The notes under the pieces: generated by a model | What the model was told of the DNA's origin: nothing | What the model saw: the letters and a program-made list of their open reading frames with translations, nothing else | Database searches by the model: none | NCBI RefSeq assembly: GCF_024582815.1 | Contig: NZ_CP102099.1 | Location: 2,418,001 to 2,482,000, forward strand | Direction: 5' to 3' | Origin: Acinetobacter colistiniresistens | Lineage (GTDB): Bacteria; Pseudomonadota; Gammaproteobacteria; Pseudomonadales; Moraxellaceae | DNA: 64,000 bases | Made by a program: the position numbers and the translations under genes | Part shown: in pieces, positions 24,902 to 34,427 of the stretch | Layout of the letters: every line of letters starts with the position of its first letter | Position numbering within the stretch: position 1 is the first letter of the stretch

Positions 24902-26149
24902 TTATTTGCTCACAATTGCTTGCCCTGAGAGCATTTGCAAGTCATGACCAGAAGGCGCTTGATAAATTCTGAGACCAAACTCAGGGATAATTGCAATTAA
25001 GTGATCAAAAATATCAGATTGAATTGCTTCATAAGACGCCCATGCAATGGTATTGGTAAAGGCATAGATTTCTAAAGGTAAGCCTTCACTGGTGGGCTGC
25101 ATTTGACGAACCAGAATGGTTTGGTTTTGAGCAATGCCTTGATGTTGACGTAAGTAGAATTCAACATAAGCCCGGAACGTGCCCAAATTGGTTAAACGAC
25201 GCTGGTTGTATTGAGACTGGTTGCTAAGGTGATTGTTGAACTCTGCAATCTCCGATTTTTTTGCATCGAGATATTGGTCTAAGAGCAAAAAGTCTTTCAG
25301 CTTTTGTTGCTCTTGGTCACTCATAAAGTGAACACTACTTTGATCTAGAAAGAGTGAACGTTTGATACGGCGGCAACCTGAGCTGCTCATCCCACGCCAG
25401 TTTCTAAAGGTATCAGTTACGAGCTTGTTGGTTGGGATTGTTGTAAAGGTCTTATCAAAGTTTTGTACAGTCACTGTATGTAATGACATATCAATGACAT
25501 CGCCATCTGCATTCAAGGATGGCATTTCGATCCAGTCACCAATACGTACCATGTCATAAGAAGCAATTTGTACGCTGGCAACCAATGAAAGAATGGTATT
25601 TTGGAAGACCAACATCAACACAGCAGCCATGGCACCAAAACCTGCCAGTAGGGTAAACACATCTTTTTTCAAGAAGGTTCCCAAAATCATCAGGCCGCAA
25701 ACCACAAACAAAATAAGCTTAACGAGCTGTAAATAGCCCTTAATCGGCTTATTCTTAGATTTTGGATTGCGTTGATAAATTAAGTTAAAGATATTCAATG
25801 CTTCACTAACAGTAAGTGCAAGTGTCAGGAAAATGAAGGCCTGTGCGCCCATTTGTACAAAGCTAATGAATTTCTCTGGTAGATGCGGAATCGTCGTAAT
25901 GCCATTCATGATGACAATCGCAGGAACGATATTTGCAAAACGTTGAGTGACGCTATGCTGTGCGAAAATCGATTGATTTGGAGATTTAAATTTTGTAATT
26001 AAATGGCGAATACCACGGACGATAATTCTTTTCGCGATAAAGTTCGCAAGTGCAGCAAACAAAATCAAAATGATCAATGCAATCGCTGTTTCTAGCCATG
26101 GGTAATGGCTCAACTCACTACGCAAATACTTTAAATAATCCAAACCCAA
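24902..26149 (-). CDS. Mechanosensitive ion channel, MscS family (YbdG/MscM-like)
   Basis: 415 residues, close to the length of E. coli YbdG. Five or so membrane helices lie in residues 15-200; the last, GFGAMAAVLMLVFQNTILSLVASVQIAS, is the pore-lining TM3 pattern. It is followed by the MscS beta domain (DWIEMPSLNADGDVIDMSLHTVTVQNFDKTFTTIPTNKLV) and the FRNWRGMSSSGCRRIKRSL section seen in YbdG-type channels. Releases solutes on hypo-osmotic shock from the inner membrane. Single gene. Confidence 0.9.
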   Translation of the reverse strand: MGLDYLKYLRSELSHYPWLETAIALIILILFAALANFIAKRIIVRGIRHLITKFKSPNQSIFAQHSVTQRFANIVPAIVIMNGITTIPHLPEKFISFVQMGAQAFIFLTLALTVSEALNIFNLIYQRNPKSKNKPIKGYLQLVKLILFVVCGLMILGTFLKKDVFTLLAGFGAMAAVLMLVFQNTILSLVASVQIASYDMVRIGDWIEMPSLNADGDVIDMSLHTVTVQNFDKTFTTIPTNKLVTDTFRNWRGMSSSGCRRIKRSLFLDQSSVHFMSDQEQQKLKDFLLLDQYLDAKKSEIAEFNNHLSNQSQYNQRRLTNLGTFRAYVEFYLRQHQGIAQNQTILVRQMQPTSEGLPLEIYAFTNTIAWASYEAIQSDIFDHLIAIIPEFGLRIYQAPSGHDLQMLSGQAIVSK

Positions 26150-26263
26150 AACACCTTATAAATTCTTTGAGCAGGAATTGTAAGGTGTAATGAGGTTTTA
26201 TATTAACTTGATCACAGTTTATATACGATTTGTAAAGGCGTTTTTACATAACGGTTTGAAGCT

Positions 26264-26803
26264 TTACCACATCAAATCATCAGGAATGACATAAGCTGCA
26301 TATGGATCTTCTTCATCTGTGGTTTGATCATTATGCTCAGTATTGTTATTCACCAAGATAAAACCCTGCATTTTTTGATCAATTTTGTCTGCAAGAGCTT
26401 TAGGTAGATAGGCGTAGCTATCCTGATCTTTGGCGATAACAAGAGAGCCTGCGACCAGTGCATTATAAACCTGTTGCGAAAGGTAAACTTTTTTGATTTT
26501 GCCTTCATCAATAAATTGGTAGGTTACATCACCTTCTGTTTCCTTGATCTTGTGATGTTTGATCATTTGAATGATCGAAGCTTTTAAAGCTTTCTCTTCC
26601 AAAATATTCTGTTTTTCTAAATTCAGGGCTTGGTCTTTTGCCAACTTTTCTTGCTTGGCGCGGTCAATTTCTGCTTTTAGGACAGCGTCATCATTTTGGC
26701 CAAGGCGCTGCTCATGTTGTGCTTGCTTGGTTAATTTTTTTGCTTTTTTATTGTCAACCAAACCCGCTTTTAACAGTTGAGCTTGCAATGCATTTTTAAC
26801 CAT
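26264..26803 (-). CDS. yaiL: DUF2058 (YaiL) family protein
   Basis: 179 residues, the same length as E. coli YaiL as recalled. N-terminus NALQAQLLKAGLVDNKKAKKL, a charged coiled section, GDVTYQFIDEGKIKKVYLS, and the C-terminal DEEDPYAAYVIPDDLMW, which matches the family's ending almost exactly. Reported as nucleoid- or polysome-associated; exact role unknown. The DUF1275 gene ends three bases upstream of it in the direction of transcription, so they may be co-transcribed. Confidence 0.88.
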   Translation of the reverse strand: MVKNALQAQLLKAGLVDNKKAKKLTKQAQHEQRLGQNDDAVLKAEIDRAKQEKLAKDQALNLEKQNILEEKALKASIIQMIKHHKIKETEGDVTYQFIDEGKIKKVYLSQQVYNALVAGSLVIAKDQDSYAYLPKALADKIDQKMQGFILVNNNTEHNDQTTDEEDPYAAYVIPDDLMW

Positions 26804-26806
26804 AAT

Positions 26807-27487
26807 TCAATCCAAATTTGAGTTTGATGAAGAACGAAAATAGAAAAACCAGTAGGCTAGACTCATGGCTAAGCTTAATCCAGCTGGAATGAGAAAGGTC
26901 TGTAAGTTTAAATAAGGATAAAGCACACTCGCAATAAGTCCACCGCATAAAAAACCGATAAAGATCAATAAATGCAGAAAAATACGCCGTTTTTCTACGT
27001 TCAAGCCGCATGCTTTATAACCCAGTGCTAAACCAATATCAGTAAGGACACCAGATAAGTGCGTTGTACGAATAATTGCACCTCTATAGTGGCTCACCAT
27101 TGCATTTTGCACTCCCATGGCGGCACAGGCCCATAAGAGGCCATAGCGAGGGAAATAGGGCAGTAATAACCAAGTAAGAAGCAGAAAGATTGCAACTAAA
27201 CTAAGCGGCAGGCCATAACGTCGTCCAAATGCAACATTACCGTTGCCGAGTATCAGACCACTATAAAAAGAACCGATGACAAAACAAAGGATGACAAGAC
27301 TGAGATAAATAAAATGCTCAGGTTGCCAGTCAAGTAAACTCATTGCAAGCATACTGACATTGCCTGTCATATGTGAAACGGATTGGTGTAGGACGGTAAA
27401 TAAGCCTAAAACGTTTACCATCCCTGCATTCAGTGCAAGTAAGAAAGCACCAAGTTGAATCCAGTTGGGTAAACGTTGAAGTGGCAT
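26807..27487 (-). CDS. DUF1275 (YoaK-like) membrane protein
   Basis: 226 residues with six or more hydrophobic helices. Family hallmarks: LNAGMVNVLGLFTVLHQSVSHMTGNVS near the N-terminus and GVQNAMVSHYRGAIIRTTHLSGVLTDIGLALG in the middle. A putative inner-membrane transporter of unknown substrate. Lies between sstT (six bases upstream) and yaiL in the same direction. Confidence 0.85.
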   Translation of the reverse strand: MPLQRLPNWIQLGAFLLALNAGMVNVLGLFTVLHQSVSHMTGNVSMLAMSLLDWQPEHFIYLSLVILCFVIGSFYSGLILGNGNVAFGRRYGLPLSLVAIFLLLTWLLLPYFPRYGLLWACAAMGVQNAMVSHYRGAIIRTTHLSGVLTDIGLALGYKACGLNVEKRRIFLHLLIFIGFLCGGLIASVLYPYLNLQTFLIPAGLSLAMSLAYWFFYFRSSSNSNLD

Positions 27488-27493
27488 ATCAAC

Positions 27494-28696
27494 CTATGAT
27501 CTTGGATGGTCTCTGAAGTCAACTGCTGCGGTAAACAAGACATCCGTTGATGAGTTTAAGGCAGTTTCTGTTGAGTCTTGCAGTACGCTGATAATCATAC
27601 CAATGGCAACAATCTGCATGGCAATCTCAGATGATATACCAAACAGGCTACAAGCGACAGGGATCAACAATAAAGATCCACCGGCCACACCCGATGCGCC
27701 GCATGCTGAAACAGCAGCTACAACTGATAAGATGATCATGGTACTTAAATCAACTGGGATACCAAGCGTATGTACAGCAGCGAGAGTCAGTACGGTAATG
27801 GTAACGGCTGCACCAGCCATATTAATCGTCGCACCGAGCGGGATAGAAACACTAGCCGTTGCTTCATTAACCCCCAAACGTTGCGCCAAGTCCAGATTTA
27901 CCGGAATGTTGGCTGCTGAACTGCGAGTAAAGAAGGCCGTGATGCCGCTTTCTTTTAAGCAAGTGAAGACCAAGGGATAAGGATTCGCTTTCATGGTGAT
28001 CCCCACTAAAATGGGATTAATTACCAATGCAACGAATAACATTGTTCCGATCAGTACTGCCAATAGATGTGCATAGCTGGTGAGTGTTGCTAAACCTGCA
28101 CTGGCAAAGGTAACTGCAACTAGACCAAAAATACCAATTGGGGCAAAACCAATAACGGTATGAATAATCTTGTTTACAGCGTCGGCGACATCAGTCATTA
28201 CCTGCTTGGTTGTATCAGAGCTATGACGTAAAGCTAAACCAAGACCAATCGCCCAAGCTAAAATACCGATAAAGTTCGCTTCACTAATTGCCTGTACAGG
28301 GTTTGCAATAAAACTTAAAAGAAGATTCTTTAAAATTTCTGCAAGACTACCTGGTGGCTGAAGTCCACTTTCTGCAGGTAAATGCAAAAAGAGCTGGCTA
28401 GGAAACATAATGCTCGCTGCTACTGCACTAAATGCGGCAAGTAACATACCAATCAGGTAAAGGAAAAGCACAGGTTTAATCTTTGAGCTTTGACCAATTT
28501 GAAAGTTTGCAATTGAAGATAGAACTAAAACAAAGACTAGAATTGGTGCAACAGACTTTAATGCTTTAATGAATAATTCACCCAATAGACTTAAATAGGG
28601 TGTAAAGTTAGGAAAGAGCAGAGCGACGCCAATCCCTAGAAAAATAGCGATAATAATTTTGCTTACTAAGCTCAAGCGAGACAGTACATTAAACAT
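27494..28696 (-). CDS. sstT: Serine/threonine:Na+ symporter SstT
   Basis: 400 residues, a dicarboxylate/amino acid:cation symporter (DAACS) fold. Recognisable: [35 protein letters not shown] (substrate hairpin with the SSAANIP variant of SstT), [25 protein letters not shown] (NMxG-type motif), and [23 protein letters not shown]. Imports serine and threonine with sodium. First gene of a minus-strand cluster with the DUF1275 and yaiL genes. Confidence 0.92.
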   Translation of the reverse strand: MFNVLSRLSLVSKIIIAIFLGIGVALLFPNFTPYLSLLGELFIKALKSVAPILVFVLVLSSIANFQIGQSSKIKPVLFLYLIGMLLAAFSAVAASIMFPSQLFLHLPAESGLQPPGSLAEILKNLLLSFIANPVQAISEANFIGILAWAIGLGLALRHSSDTTKQVMTDVADAVNKIIHTVIGFAPIGIFGLVAVTFASAGLATLTSYAHLLAVLIGTMLFVALVINPILVGITMKANPYPLVFTCLKESGITAFFTRSSAANIPVNLDLAQRLGVNEATASVSIPLGATINMAGAAVTITVLTLAAVHTLGIPVDLSTMIILSVVAAVSACGASGVAGGSLLLIPVACSLFGISSEIAMQIVAIGMIISVLQDSTETALNSSTDVLFTAAVDFRDHPRS

Positions 28697-28890
28697 ATAA
28701 AGGCCTTATAAACCTATGCACGGTTTAAGGTTAAACAAGCGCGGTATTCTATACCTAAGAACCGTGAATAATAAAATTTTTTTGCAATTCAATTACTTTA
28801 AAAATCCCGAAAAAATTAACACAATGTTTTTAAAAAAATTATGAAAACATGACACATCCTTTTGTATAAAAATAACCCAATAAAAGTCGA

Positions 28891-30591
28891 TCATTCTACA
28901 AGCATTTCTGGGGAAAGTGTTTGTATTGCTTGATAATGTGATAAAAATATCTGTCCTGTAAGATCATTTTTAAGCCTTGATTTAGACAGTCGATCCATAA
29001 CAGGACTTTTCACTTCAGATAAATGCATCTGAATATTCAATTGATCCAACTCGCGATTAAGATCTTCTAACATTTCTAATGCGCTGAGATCAATATTGCT
29101 AATACTTGAGCAGTTAATGACAACATGCTGTAAGAGAGGGTTTTGACTTACTTCGGTAATTACATAACCTTTTAACACGTGGGCATTCAAAAAACTGAGA
29201 TTTTCGTCAACACGAAAAGAAACAATCGCTTTTGTTGTAATTACATTGTAATTTGATATGTTTCTAAAGTGCTGAGTTCCCTCGATTAAACCAATTACTG
29301 CGATATGTGGACGACTGATTCGCCAAAGCAGCAGTACAAAGGTTAAAACGACTCCAATGATGAGTCCAGTTGAAATATCCAAGCACGTTACACCGAAGAA
29401 GGTAACCCACATTGCAATTCCATCTGCCTTTGAATATTTCCAGGTTTCAATAAAAGGAGTGAGACGAATCAATTTCCAGATTGAAACAAAAATTGTTGCT
29501 GCTAAAACAGCGAGCGGAAGATTTTCGAAGAAACTGGTAAAGTAGAGACTTACTGCAATCATTAATAATGAAGAAATTATCCCAGACATGGGGGTTTTTG
29601 CGCCAGCATCTGCATTGACAACCGTACGTGATAAGCTGCCAGAAACTGCAAAGCCTGAATTAATACCTGCGGCGATATTGGCAAAACCAAGGGCGATAAG
29701 TTCTTGGTTGCTATCTAAATCATCACGTTTTTGTAACGCTGTTGCTTGCGCAATTGCCAGTGATTCAACAAAGCTAATCATGGCGATCATGAAAGCGCTA
29801 GGTAACAGCTGTAGCACTAATTGAGTATTCCATGTAGGAAAATGGAAATTGGGTAAACCCGCTGGAATAAGACCAACAGTCTGAATGTTATACTGCGCAT
29901 TTCCCATAAAGGTAATGACAGCAATCGAGACCAGAACGATGACTAAGGGCAATATTTTGTTCAGAAAATCTGATGCAATTAATTTCGGAAGAATAAAGAG
30001 TAACAGAACTGAAAGAAGCCCAAAGCTGACACCCATCAATGTAATTTGATCAATATTCTGAGAAAGGCTAACGATAAACTCAGGAATATTGCCTGCTTGT
30101 AAGGGGATGTTGAGCAAAAATTTAAGCTGCCCTAAGGCAATTAATAAGGCAGAAGCAATGATAAAACTCTGAATAACGGGATGACTAATCAGTTGAATCA
30201 GGAAACCGAAACGTAATAGACCTAAAACCAGAGAGATAACTCCGATTAATAAGGCCAGTAGATAAGCGGCTTCGATATAGGCGGTTGATCCTGCGCTAAA
30301 TAGCGGATCAAGTGCAGCAAAAACCATCATCGAAATAATTGCGACAGGACCTATTGAGAGTGTTGTGCTGCTGCCTGTAAAAGCATAAACAATCATTGGC
30401 AATATACTGGCATATATTCCCATGGCAGGCGGTAATCCTGCCAGCATTGCATAAGCCATACCTTGAGGAACCAGCATGGCCAAAACGATAGCAGCTGCAA
30501 TTAGATCAGACTTAAAACTTGAAAACCGATAAGAACTTAGCCATTTTCGCGCAGGAAATAATTTAGATAAGCCAAGGTTGAACAATTTCAT
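28891..30591 (-). CDS. SulP-family anion transporter with STAS domain
   Basis: About 566 residues from MKLFNLGLSKLF at 30591. Residues 25-420 hold the SulP membrane core, with AAAIVLAMLVPQGMAYAMLAGLPP and MGIYASILPMIVYAFTGSS. The C-terminal 110 residues are a STAS domain (KAIVSFRVDENLSFLNA, HVVINCSSISNIDLSALEML). Exchanges sulfate, bicarbonate or related anions at the inner membrane. The ArsR-type regulator just upstream suggests control by a sulfur compound, so a sulfur oxyanion is the likeliest substrate (inference). Confidence 0.9.
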   Translation of the reverse strand: MKLFNLGLSKLFPARKWLSSYRFSSFKSDLIAAAIVLAMLVPQGMAYAMLAGLPPAMGIYASILPMIVYAFTGSSTTLSIGPVAIISMMVFAALDPLFSAGSTAYIEAAYLLALLIGVISLVLGLLRFGFLIQLISHPVIQSFIIASALLIALGQLKFLLNIPLQAGNIPEFIVSLSQNIDQITLMGVSFGLLSVLLLFILPKLIASDFLNKILPLVIVLVSIAVITFMGNAQYNIQTVGLIPAGLPNFHFPTWNTQLVLQLLPSAFMIAMISFVESLAIAQATALQKRDDLDSNQELIALGFANIAAGINSGFAVSGSLSRTVVNADAGAKTPMSGIISSLLMIAVSLYFTSFFENLPLAVLAATIFVSIWKLIRLTPFIETWKYSKADGIAMWVTFFGVTCLDISTGLIIGVVLTFVLLLWRISRPHIAVIGLIEGTQHFRNISNYNVITTKAIVSFRVDENLSFLNAHVLKGYVITEVSQNPLLQHVVINCSSISNIDLSALEMLEDLNRELDQLNIQMHLSEVKSPVMDRLSKSRLKNDLTGQIFLSHYQAIQTLSPEMLVE

Positions 30592-30672
30592 GCACAATAT
30601 TCTAAATCATAAATTAATATATATTATGCATAAAAAATGCTAAGAGCGGTATGTTTCTATTTAACTGACAAG

Positions 30673-30996
30673 TTATTGGTGGGGGCAGTAATGTTCATAC
30701 AAGGTGTTCAATACAATTTTCAGTTTTGGATCAAGAATTGAGTAGAAAATTTGTTTGCCATCACGCCGAGTAGAAACAATATGACTTTTTCTTAACATCA
30801 TTAATTGTTGCGAAAGGGTCGGTTGAAATATCTGGGTTAATTCTTCGATCTGTGAAACATTTAGTTCTTGTTTGGCTAAATGACACAAAATAATTAAGCG
30901 ATCAGTATTAGCTAGAGATTTTAGTACAGTTACAATTGTACCAGCAGACTCTCTCATTGCTTCTATCTCGAAATCCTTTTGCATGCATATACTCAC
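30673..30996 (-). CDS. ArsR-family regulator, BigR/YgaV/SqrR-like persulfide-sensor type
   Basis: About 107 residues, or 103 from the Met at residue 5. Winged helix with SLANTDRLIILCHLAKQELNVSQIEEL, QPTLSQQLMMLRKSHIVSTRRDGKQIFYSI. Two cysteines, in ILCHL and the C-terminal HYCP, are at the positions used by BigR, YgaV and SqrR to form a persulfide-linked disulfide. It is 82 bases upstream of the SulP gene and probably represses it until reactive sulfur appears. Confidence 0.82.
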   Translation of the reverse strand: MSICMQKDFEIEAMRESAGTIVTVLKSLANTDRLIILCHLAKQELNVSQIEELTQIFQPTLSQQLMMLRKSHIVSTRRDGKQIFYSILDPKLKIVLNTLYEHYCPHQ

Positions 30997-30999
30997 TTG

Positions 31000-31498
31000 G
31001 TTACAGCCGTGGCTAGTATAAAGTCAGTGATAGGAAAAATTGTAGTAAAACTGAATAATTGCAATGGTTTTTAATGAAAAAGCATATAAGTAAAAGTGAT
31101 AAATGCGCTTCCATGTGTCAATTATTTAGTTTTTTGTACTGTATATTGTGATTTATTTCGCATTTTCACTTTTTGGGTGGATTTCTATCTATTGGGAAAT
31201 AAAAATACAGGAAATAGCTCAAAGTTTTTAAAAAACTAAACAATAAAATTAAGTGATTAATATAATTAATGAATATAAAAAGTTTAAAAAAGATTGTACT
31301 TTAGGTAAAACTATATATAATGAGAAGCAAGACAGAACGATCTGTCTGCATAAGAAGGATCGGAAGTACGAAAGTGCAACCGCCAGAGGGTAATAATTTT
31401 TATTATTCTTTTTACACTCAGACGCAAGCGTGAGACACAATAATAATTATAAATCACGCTTTATTTTTTTCAATTATTTCTATCTTTGCGATATATAA
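31000..31498. other. Intergenic region with hairpins, no supported gene
   Basis: About 500 bases between the ArsR start and the TetR end. It contains a perfect hairpin AGACAGA-acga-TCTGTCT (about 31328-31345) and a second small stem with ACGC-aa-GCGT (about 31420-31435), less AT-rich than their surroundings. Could be a small RNA or old mobile-element end. No tRNA-like fold was found. Confidence 0.35.
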
Positions 31499-31499
31499 A

Positions 31500-31527
31500 A
31501 ATATCCCTTCATTTTAAAGGGATATTC
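31500..31527 (-). terminator. Terminator of the TetR gene
   Basis: On the minus strand AATATCCCTTT pairs with AAAGGGATATT, with T-rich flank. Confidence 0.7.
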
Positions 31528-31532
31528 TAGAT

Positions 31533-32099
31533 CTATACCAGTGCTTTTTCGAAATTAATCAGGTGCTCGACACGTTTCCAATATTCATCCATTTGAACAG
31601 AGTGTCTGTTCACATGCGCTTGAATGGTCATACCATCTAAAATACTAACTATCAATGTTGCGAGATGGGTTGGATGACGAATGTCCAGATTCTTGAGTAA
31701 ATTTTCGATTAAGGCTGTTAACCAAATTTTGTACTGGGTTGCAGGTTGCAAGGTAGAAGGATAAATCTTGATGACTTCTTCAAGTGCTTTCTGAAACATA
31801 CAGCCATTAAAGTCTTCGCTATTAAACCAGGCTGCGTACCATCCAAAGATTGCTTTAAGTTGGCTAAGGTAATCATCTTGATCACATTCTGCCAAAGTTG
31901 CATTTAAAGACGTTTGGAGATTGATGTTACGTTGCACAAGACATTCTTCAATTAACTTTTCCTTTGAGGGGAAGTATTTGTAGAAAGTCATTTTTGCAAC
32001 GCCTGATTCGCTAATGATTCGATCTACGCCGATCGAGTTATAGCTATGCGAATTAAAAAGTCTTAATGCAGTGGTAATAATATCTTCTTTTTTTGACAT
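31533..32099 (-). CDS. TetR-family regulator
   Basis: 188 residues. The N-terminal helix-turn-helix reads KKEDIITTALRLFNSHSYNS then IGVDRIISESGVAKMTFYKYFPSKEKLIEECL. The C-terminal ligand domain includes DFNGCMFQKALEEV. No clear target gene adjoins it, since the neighbours are transcribed the same way or far off. A closely related but broken copy lies at 44618-45200. Confidence 0.88.
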   Translation of the reverse strand: MSKKEDIITTALRLFNSHSYNSIGVDRIISESGVAKMTFYKYFPSKEKLIEECLVQRNINLQTSLNATLAECDQDDYLSQLKAIFGWYAAWFNSEDFNGCMFQKALEEVIKIYPSTLQPATQYKIWLTALIENLLKNLDIRHPTHLATLIVSILDGMTIQAHVNRHSVQMDEYWKRVEHLINFEKALV

Positions 32100-32509
32100 A
32101 CAACGCCTCGAGTTCGCCCATCGCCAAGAGCATCATGTTGCATTTCATCATGCAATTTTGGCAGGCATTTTACATGGTATTTTAAAAATATCATAGGGAA
32201 AAATAACATTATTTATTTAAATGATTCTTTAGTCCGCATTTTCAAGTGACACGGCTGAAAATAATATGATTTCACTATAGAAAATAACTATTAGAGGAAT
32301 CTTAAAATACGATAAACGATTAGTCTAATTTGTATGTGGTTAATTTGAGATTATTCATATAATTGTTTTCAAAGGAAAACAGATTTTGATACTTATTTTG
32401 AATGAATAGCTGAAGCTATATTGAATGTACTTTTCTTTGTAAACTTATGTATGTTTGAATGATTGGAAATTTACTCCTGTATTTATTTTGAATATGTTTA
32501 CTATATAAA
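32100..32509. other. Intergenic stretch, nothing identified
   Basis: About 410 AT-rich bases upstream of the TetR gene. It should hold the TetR promoter; no ORF or repeat can be supported. Confidence 0.4.
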
Positions 32510-32548
32510 AAGTCAGTTAGTTATAGTTAAAATAAATAACTGACTTTA
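32510..32548 (-). terminator. Terminator of the lipoprotein gene
   Basis: AAAGTCAGTTATTTA on the minus strand pairs with TAACTAACTGACTTT imperfectly. Confidence 0.6.
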
Positions 32549-32572
32549 ATCATATAATTTCTGTTTTTCGAT

Positions 32573-33079
32573 TTATTTCTGATGTGTAGGTAAACTAGCT
32601 ATAAGTTTAGTGAAGTTTTGGTAGAGTGTTGATTGTTGGGTAGGTGTATAGACGGAATGTTTAATATTGCCTTTATCTGTTTCAATTGAAAGTTCGACAT
32701 TTTGTGCTTTTTTAAGCTCTAACAGGAATGTACTTGGAAGAATAAAACGATTTGATGAGCGTCGCGGAATGAGTCTGTTGATGTTCTTTTGTTGTGTAGG
32801 GCCAACAGGCTGATATGTAAACGCTTTACCATCAATGAAGAAGGTAATTCCTTTGATGTCATAGTAATCATAGCTGCTGTTAAGCACCGTCTCTACGCTT
32901 AACTGTTGTTTGTGTTGCTTGTCCCATTCAACAAAAACATTCGGGCAGAGTTCATTTGTTTTGCAGTTTAATGAACCTGCTGTGGCTAAATGACCTGTTG
33001 ATGTTGTAGAAGTGTCAGGTAAGGTCGAACAACCGTTCATAACAATACAAAGGCTCAATAAACTTAAAGTTTTTTTCAT
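32573..33079 (-). CDS. Lipoprotein; start codon separated from its ribosome site by an IS
   Basis: 168 residues with signal peptide and lipobox MNGC. Mature part: NVFVEWDKQHKQQLSVETVL, DYYDIKGITFFIDGKAFTYQPVG and a C-terminal helix; layout of a small envelope beta protein, family not recognised. The IS3-family element ends 8 bases before its ATG. Joining the two flanks gives AGAGAGTTAAAAG before the ATG, so the element has split off the likely ribosome site. Expression may be reduced or taken over by the IS. Confidence 0.7.
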   Translation of the reverse strand: MKKTLSLLSLCIVMNGCSTLPDTSTTSTGHLATAGSLNCKTNELCPNVFVEWDKQHKQQLSVETVLNSSYDYYDIKGITFFIDGKAFTYQPVGPTQQKNINRLIPRRSSNRFILPSTFLLELKKAQNVELSIETDKGNIKHSVYTPTQQSTLYQNFTKLIASLPTHQK

Positions 33080-33126
33080 CTTTTAACTGAACCGTACCGG
33101 GTTTGTCGGAGACTTTTTTATTTAAG

Positions 33127-34029
33127 TTAGGCCACCTGACCTAACGGGTTAATCTTATCATAGTACATTGCTTCAAACTCAAAAGGCGATACATAACCCA
33201 GTGCACTGTGTACACGCTTTTTATTGAACCAATCTACCCAGTTTAGTGTCGCAAGTTGTACATCTGCTAAACCTTGCCAATCTGCTTTTAAATATTCAAT
33301 CACCTCTGTTTTGTATAAGCCATTCACCGTTTCAGCCAGAGCATTATCGTATGAATCACCTGTCGTACCGACTGATGCTCGTAAATTTGCAGCATCTAAA
33401 CGATTGGTATAGCGAATAGAAAGATATTGAACACCTCTATCGGAATGATGAATCACATTCTTTGGCATGCCTCGATCGTGCAATGCTTGCTCCAATGCAT
33501 CGAGCACCATATCTGTATTCATCCGTGTAGATACTTTCCATCCAACAATTGCTCGTGAGAACACATCAATAATAAAGGCGGTATAGACCCAGCCTGAATG
33601 TGTTTGAATATACGTAAAGTCACTGACCCATAATTGGTCAGGTCGATCAGCACTAAAATTCCGTTTCACTAAATCATCTGCTCGTTTTTGATCATCTCGG
33701 CTACGGGTGGTTTGTTTATTCTTACCACGCCAAACACCTTGTATACCTAGCTTTTGCATCAATCGAGCAACTGTACAACGTGCAATAACATAACCCTCAC
33801 GTTTCAATTTTTGCCAAACTTTACGTACACCATATCGACCTGAACTTTCTTTCCAAATACGTTTGATTTGCTCTGCATGATGTAAATCATGCAGAGCACG
33901 TTTCGCTCGATGTTCTGGGTTATCAACGAAATCTAAAGCCCGATAATAGGTCGAAGCTGCAATCGGTAAAATTCTACAAATCGCTTCAACACCATATAAC
34001 GCCTTATTGTTATGGATAAAATCCACCAT
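33127..34029 (-). CDS. IS3-family transposase OrfB (DDE integrase domain)
   Basis: 300 residues as an independent frame. It has the HTH_21 part (HAEQIKRIWKESSGRYGVRK) and the rve integrase core: LWVSDFTYIQTHSGW (first D), NVIHHSDRGVQYLS (second D) and GDSYDNALAETVNGLYKTEV (E). Made mainly as an OrfAB fusion: the frame is -1 relative to OrfA and reads FFRPGGARPPTQIMVDFI through the junction. Confidence 0.93.
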   Translation of the reverse strand: MVDFIHNNKALYGVEAICRILPIAASTYYRALDFVDNPEHRAKRALHDLHHAEQIKRIWKESSGRYGVRKVWQKLKREGYVIARCTVARLMQKLGIQGVWRGKNKQTTRSRDDQKRADDLVKRNFSADRPDQLWVSDFTYIQTHSGWVYTAFIIDVFSRAIVGWKVSTRMNTDMVLDALEQALHDRGMPKNVIHHSDRGVQYLSIRYTNRLDAANLRASVGTTGDSYDNALAETVNGLYKTEVIEYLKADWQGLADVQLATLNWVDWFNKKRVHSALGYVSPFEFEAMYYDKINPLGQVA

Positions 34030-34346
34030 TATTTGTGTGGGCGGTCGAGCTCCGCCTGGGCGAAAAAAGCGGCTGCTTTACGTAGAATTTCATTGGCACG
34101 TTTTAATTCTTTAATTTCACGTTCCATTTGCTTCATTTTTTCTTGGTCAGATACCTGTTGTACTTTGGCGGGATTTTGTTGATCTAAGTATTTTTGATAC
34201 CAAACACGAAGTGTTTCAGGAGTACAGCCAATTTTAGGAGCAATTGCGGAAACTGCTGCCCAATTCGATGGATAATCTTTTTCAGATTCAATTAGTAATT
34301 GAACCGCTCTTTCTCTAATTTCGGGGGTATAGTTTGGTTTTTTCAT
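34029..34346 (-). CDS. IS3-family transposase OrfA (HTH protein)
   Basis: 105 residues: helix-turn-helix ERAVQLLIESEKDYPSNWAA, then WYQKYLDQQ and a leucine-zipper-like MKQMEREIKELKRANEILRKAAAFF. The slippery run TTTTTTC lies in the FF codons near its end (about 34060-34066 on the plus-strand numbering), where ribosomes shift -1 into orfB. Its stop shares a base with the orfB ATG. Confidence 0.92.
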   Translation of the reverse strand: MKKPNYTPEIRERAVQLLIESEKDYPSNWAAVSAIAPKIGCTPETLRVWYQKYLDQQNPAKVQQVSDQEKMKQMEREIKELKRANEILRKAAAFFAQAELDRPHK

Positions 34347-34427
34347 CGGAATAGTCTCTCAGAATATTGAGTCTCCGACAAACCCGGTACGGTTCAAACT
34401 CTCTAGAATGTATTCAATATTTCGGTG

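Larger units (their letters stand above)
33088..34396 (-). mobile_element. Complete IS3-family element (IS51-type), 1309 bp
   Basis: Terminal inverted repeats are identical over 27 bases, starting TGAACCGTACCGGGTTTG at 33088 and its reverse complement ending at 34396. The flanks are AAC on both sides (33085-33087 and 34397-34399), a 3-bp target duplication as expected for IS3 elements. It contains orfA and orfB joined by a probable -1 frameshift. It looks intact and active. Identity to a named ISAba element needs ISfinder. Confidence 0.93.

Noticed and set aside
31328..31380. Guanidine-II (mini-ykkC) riboswitch
   Set aside because: Only the first hairpin has a paired stem with an ACGA loop; the second ACGA is not flanked by complementary arms, and no transporter follows on that strand.
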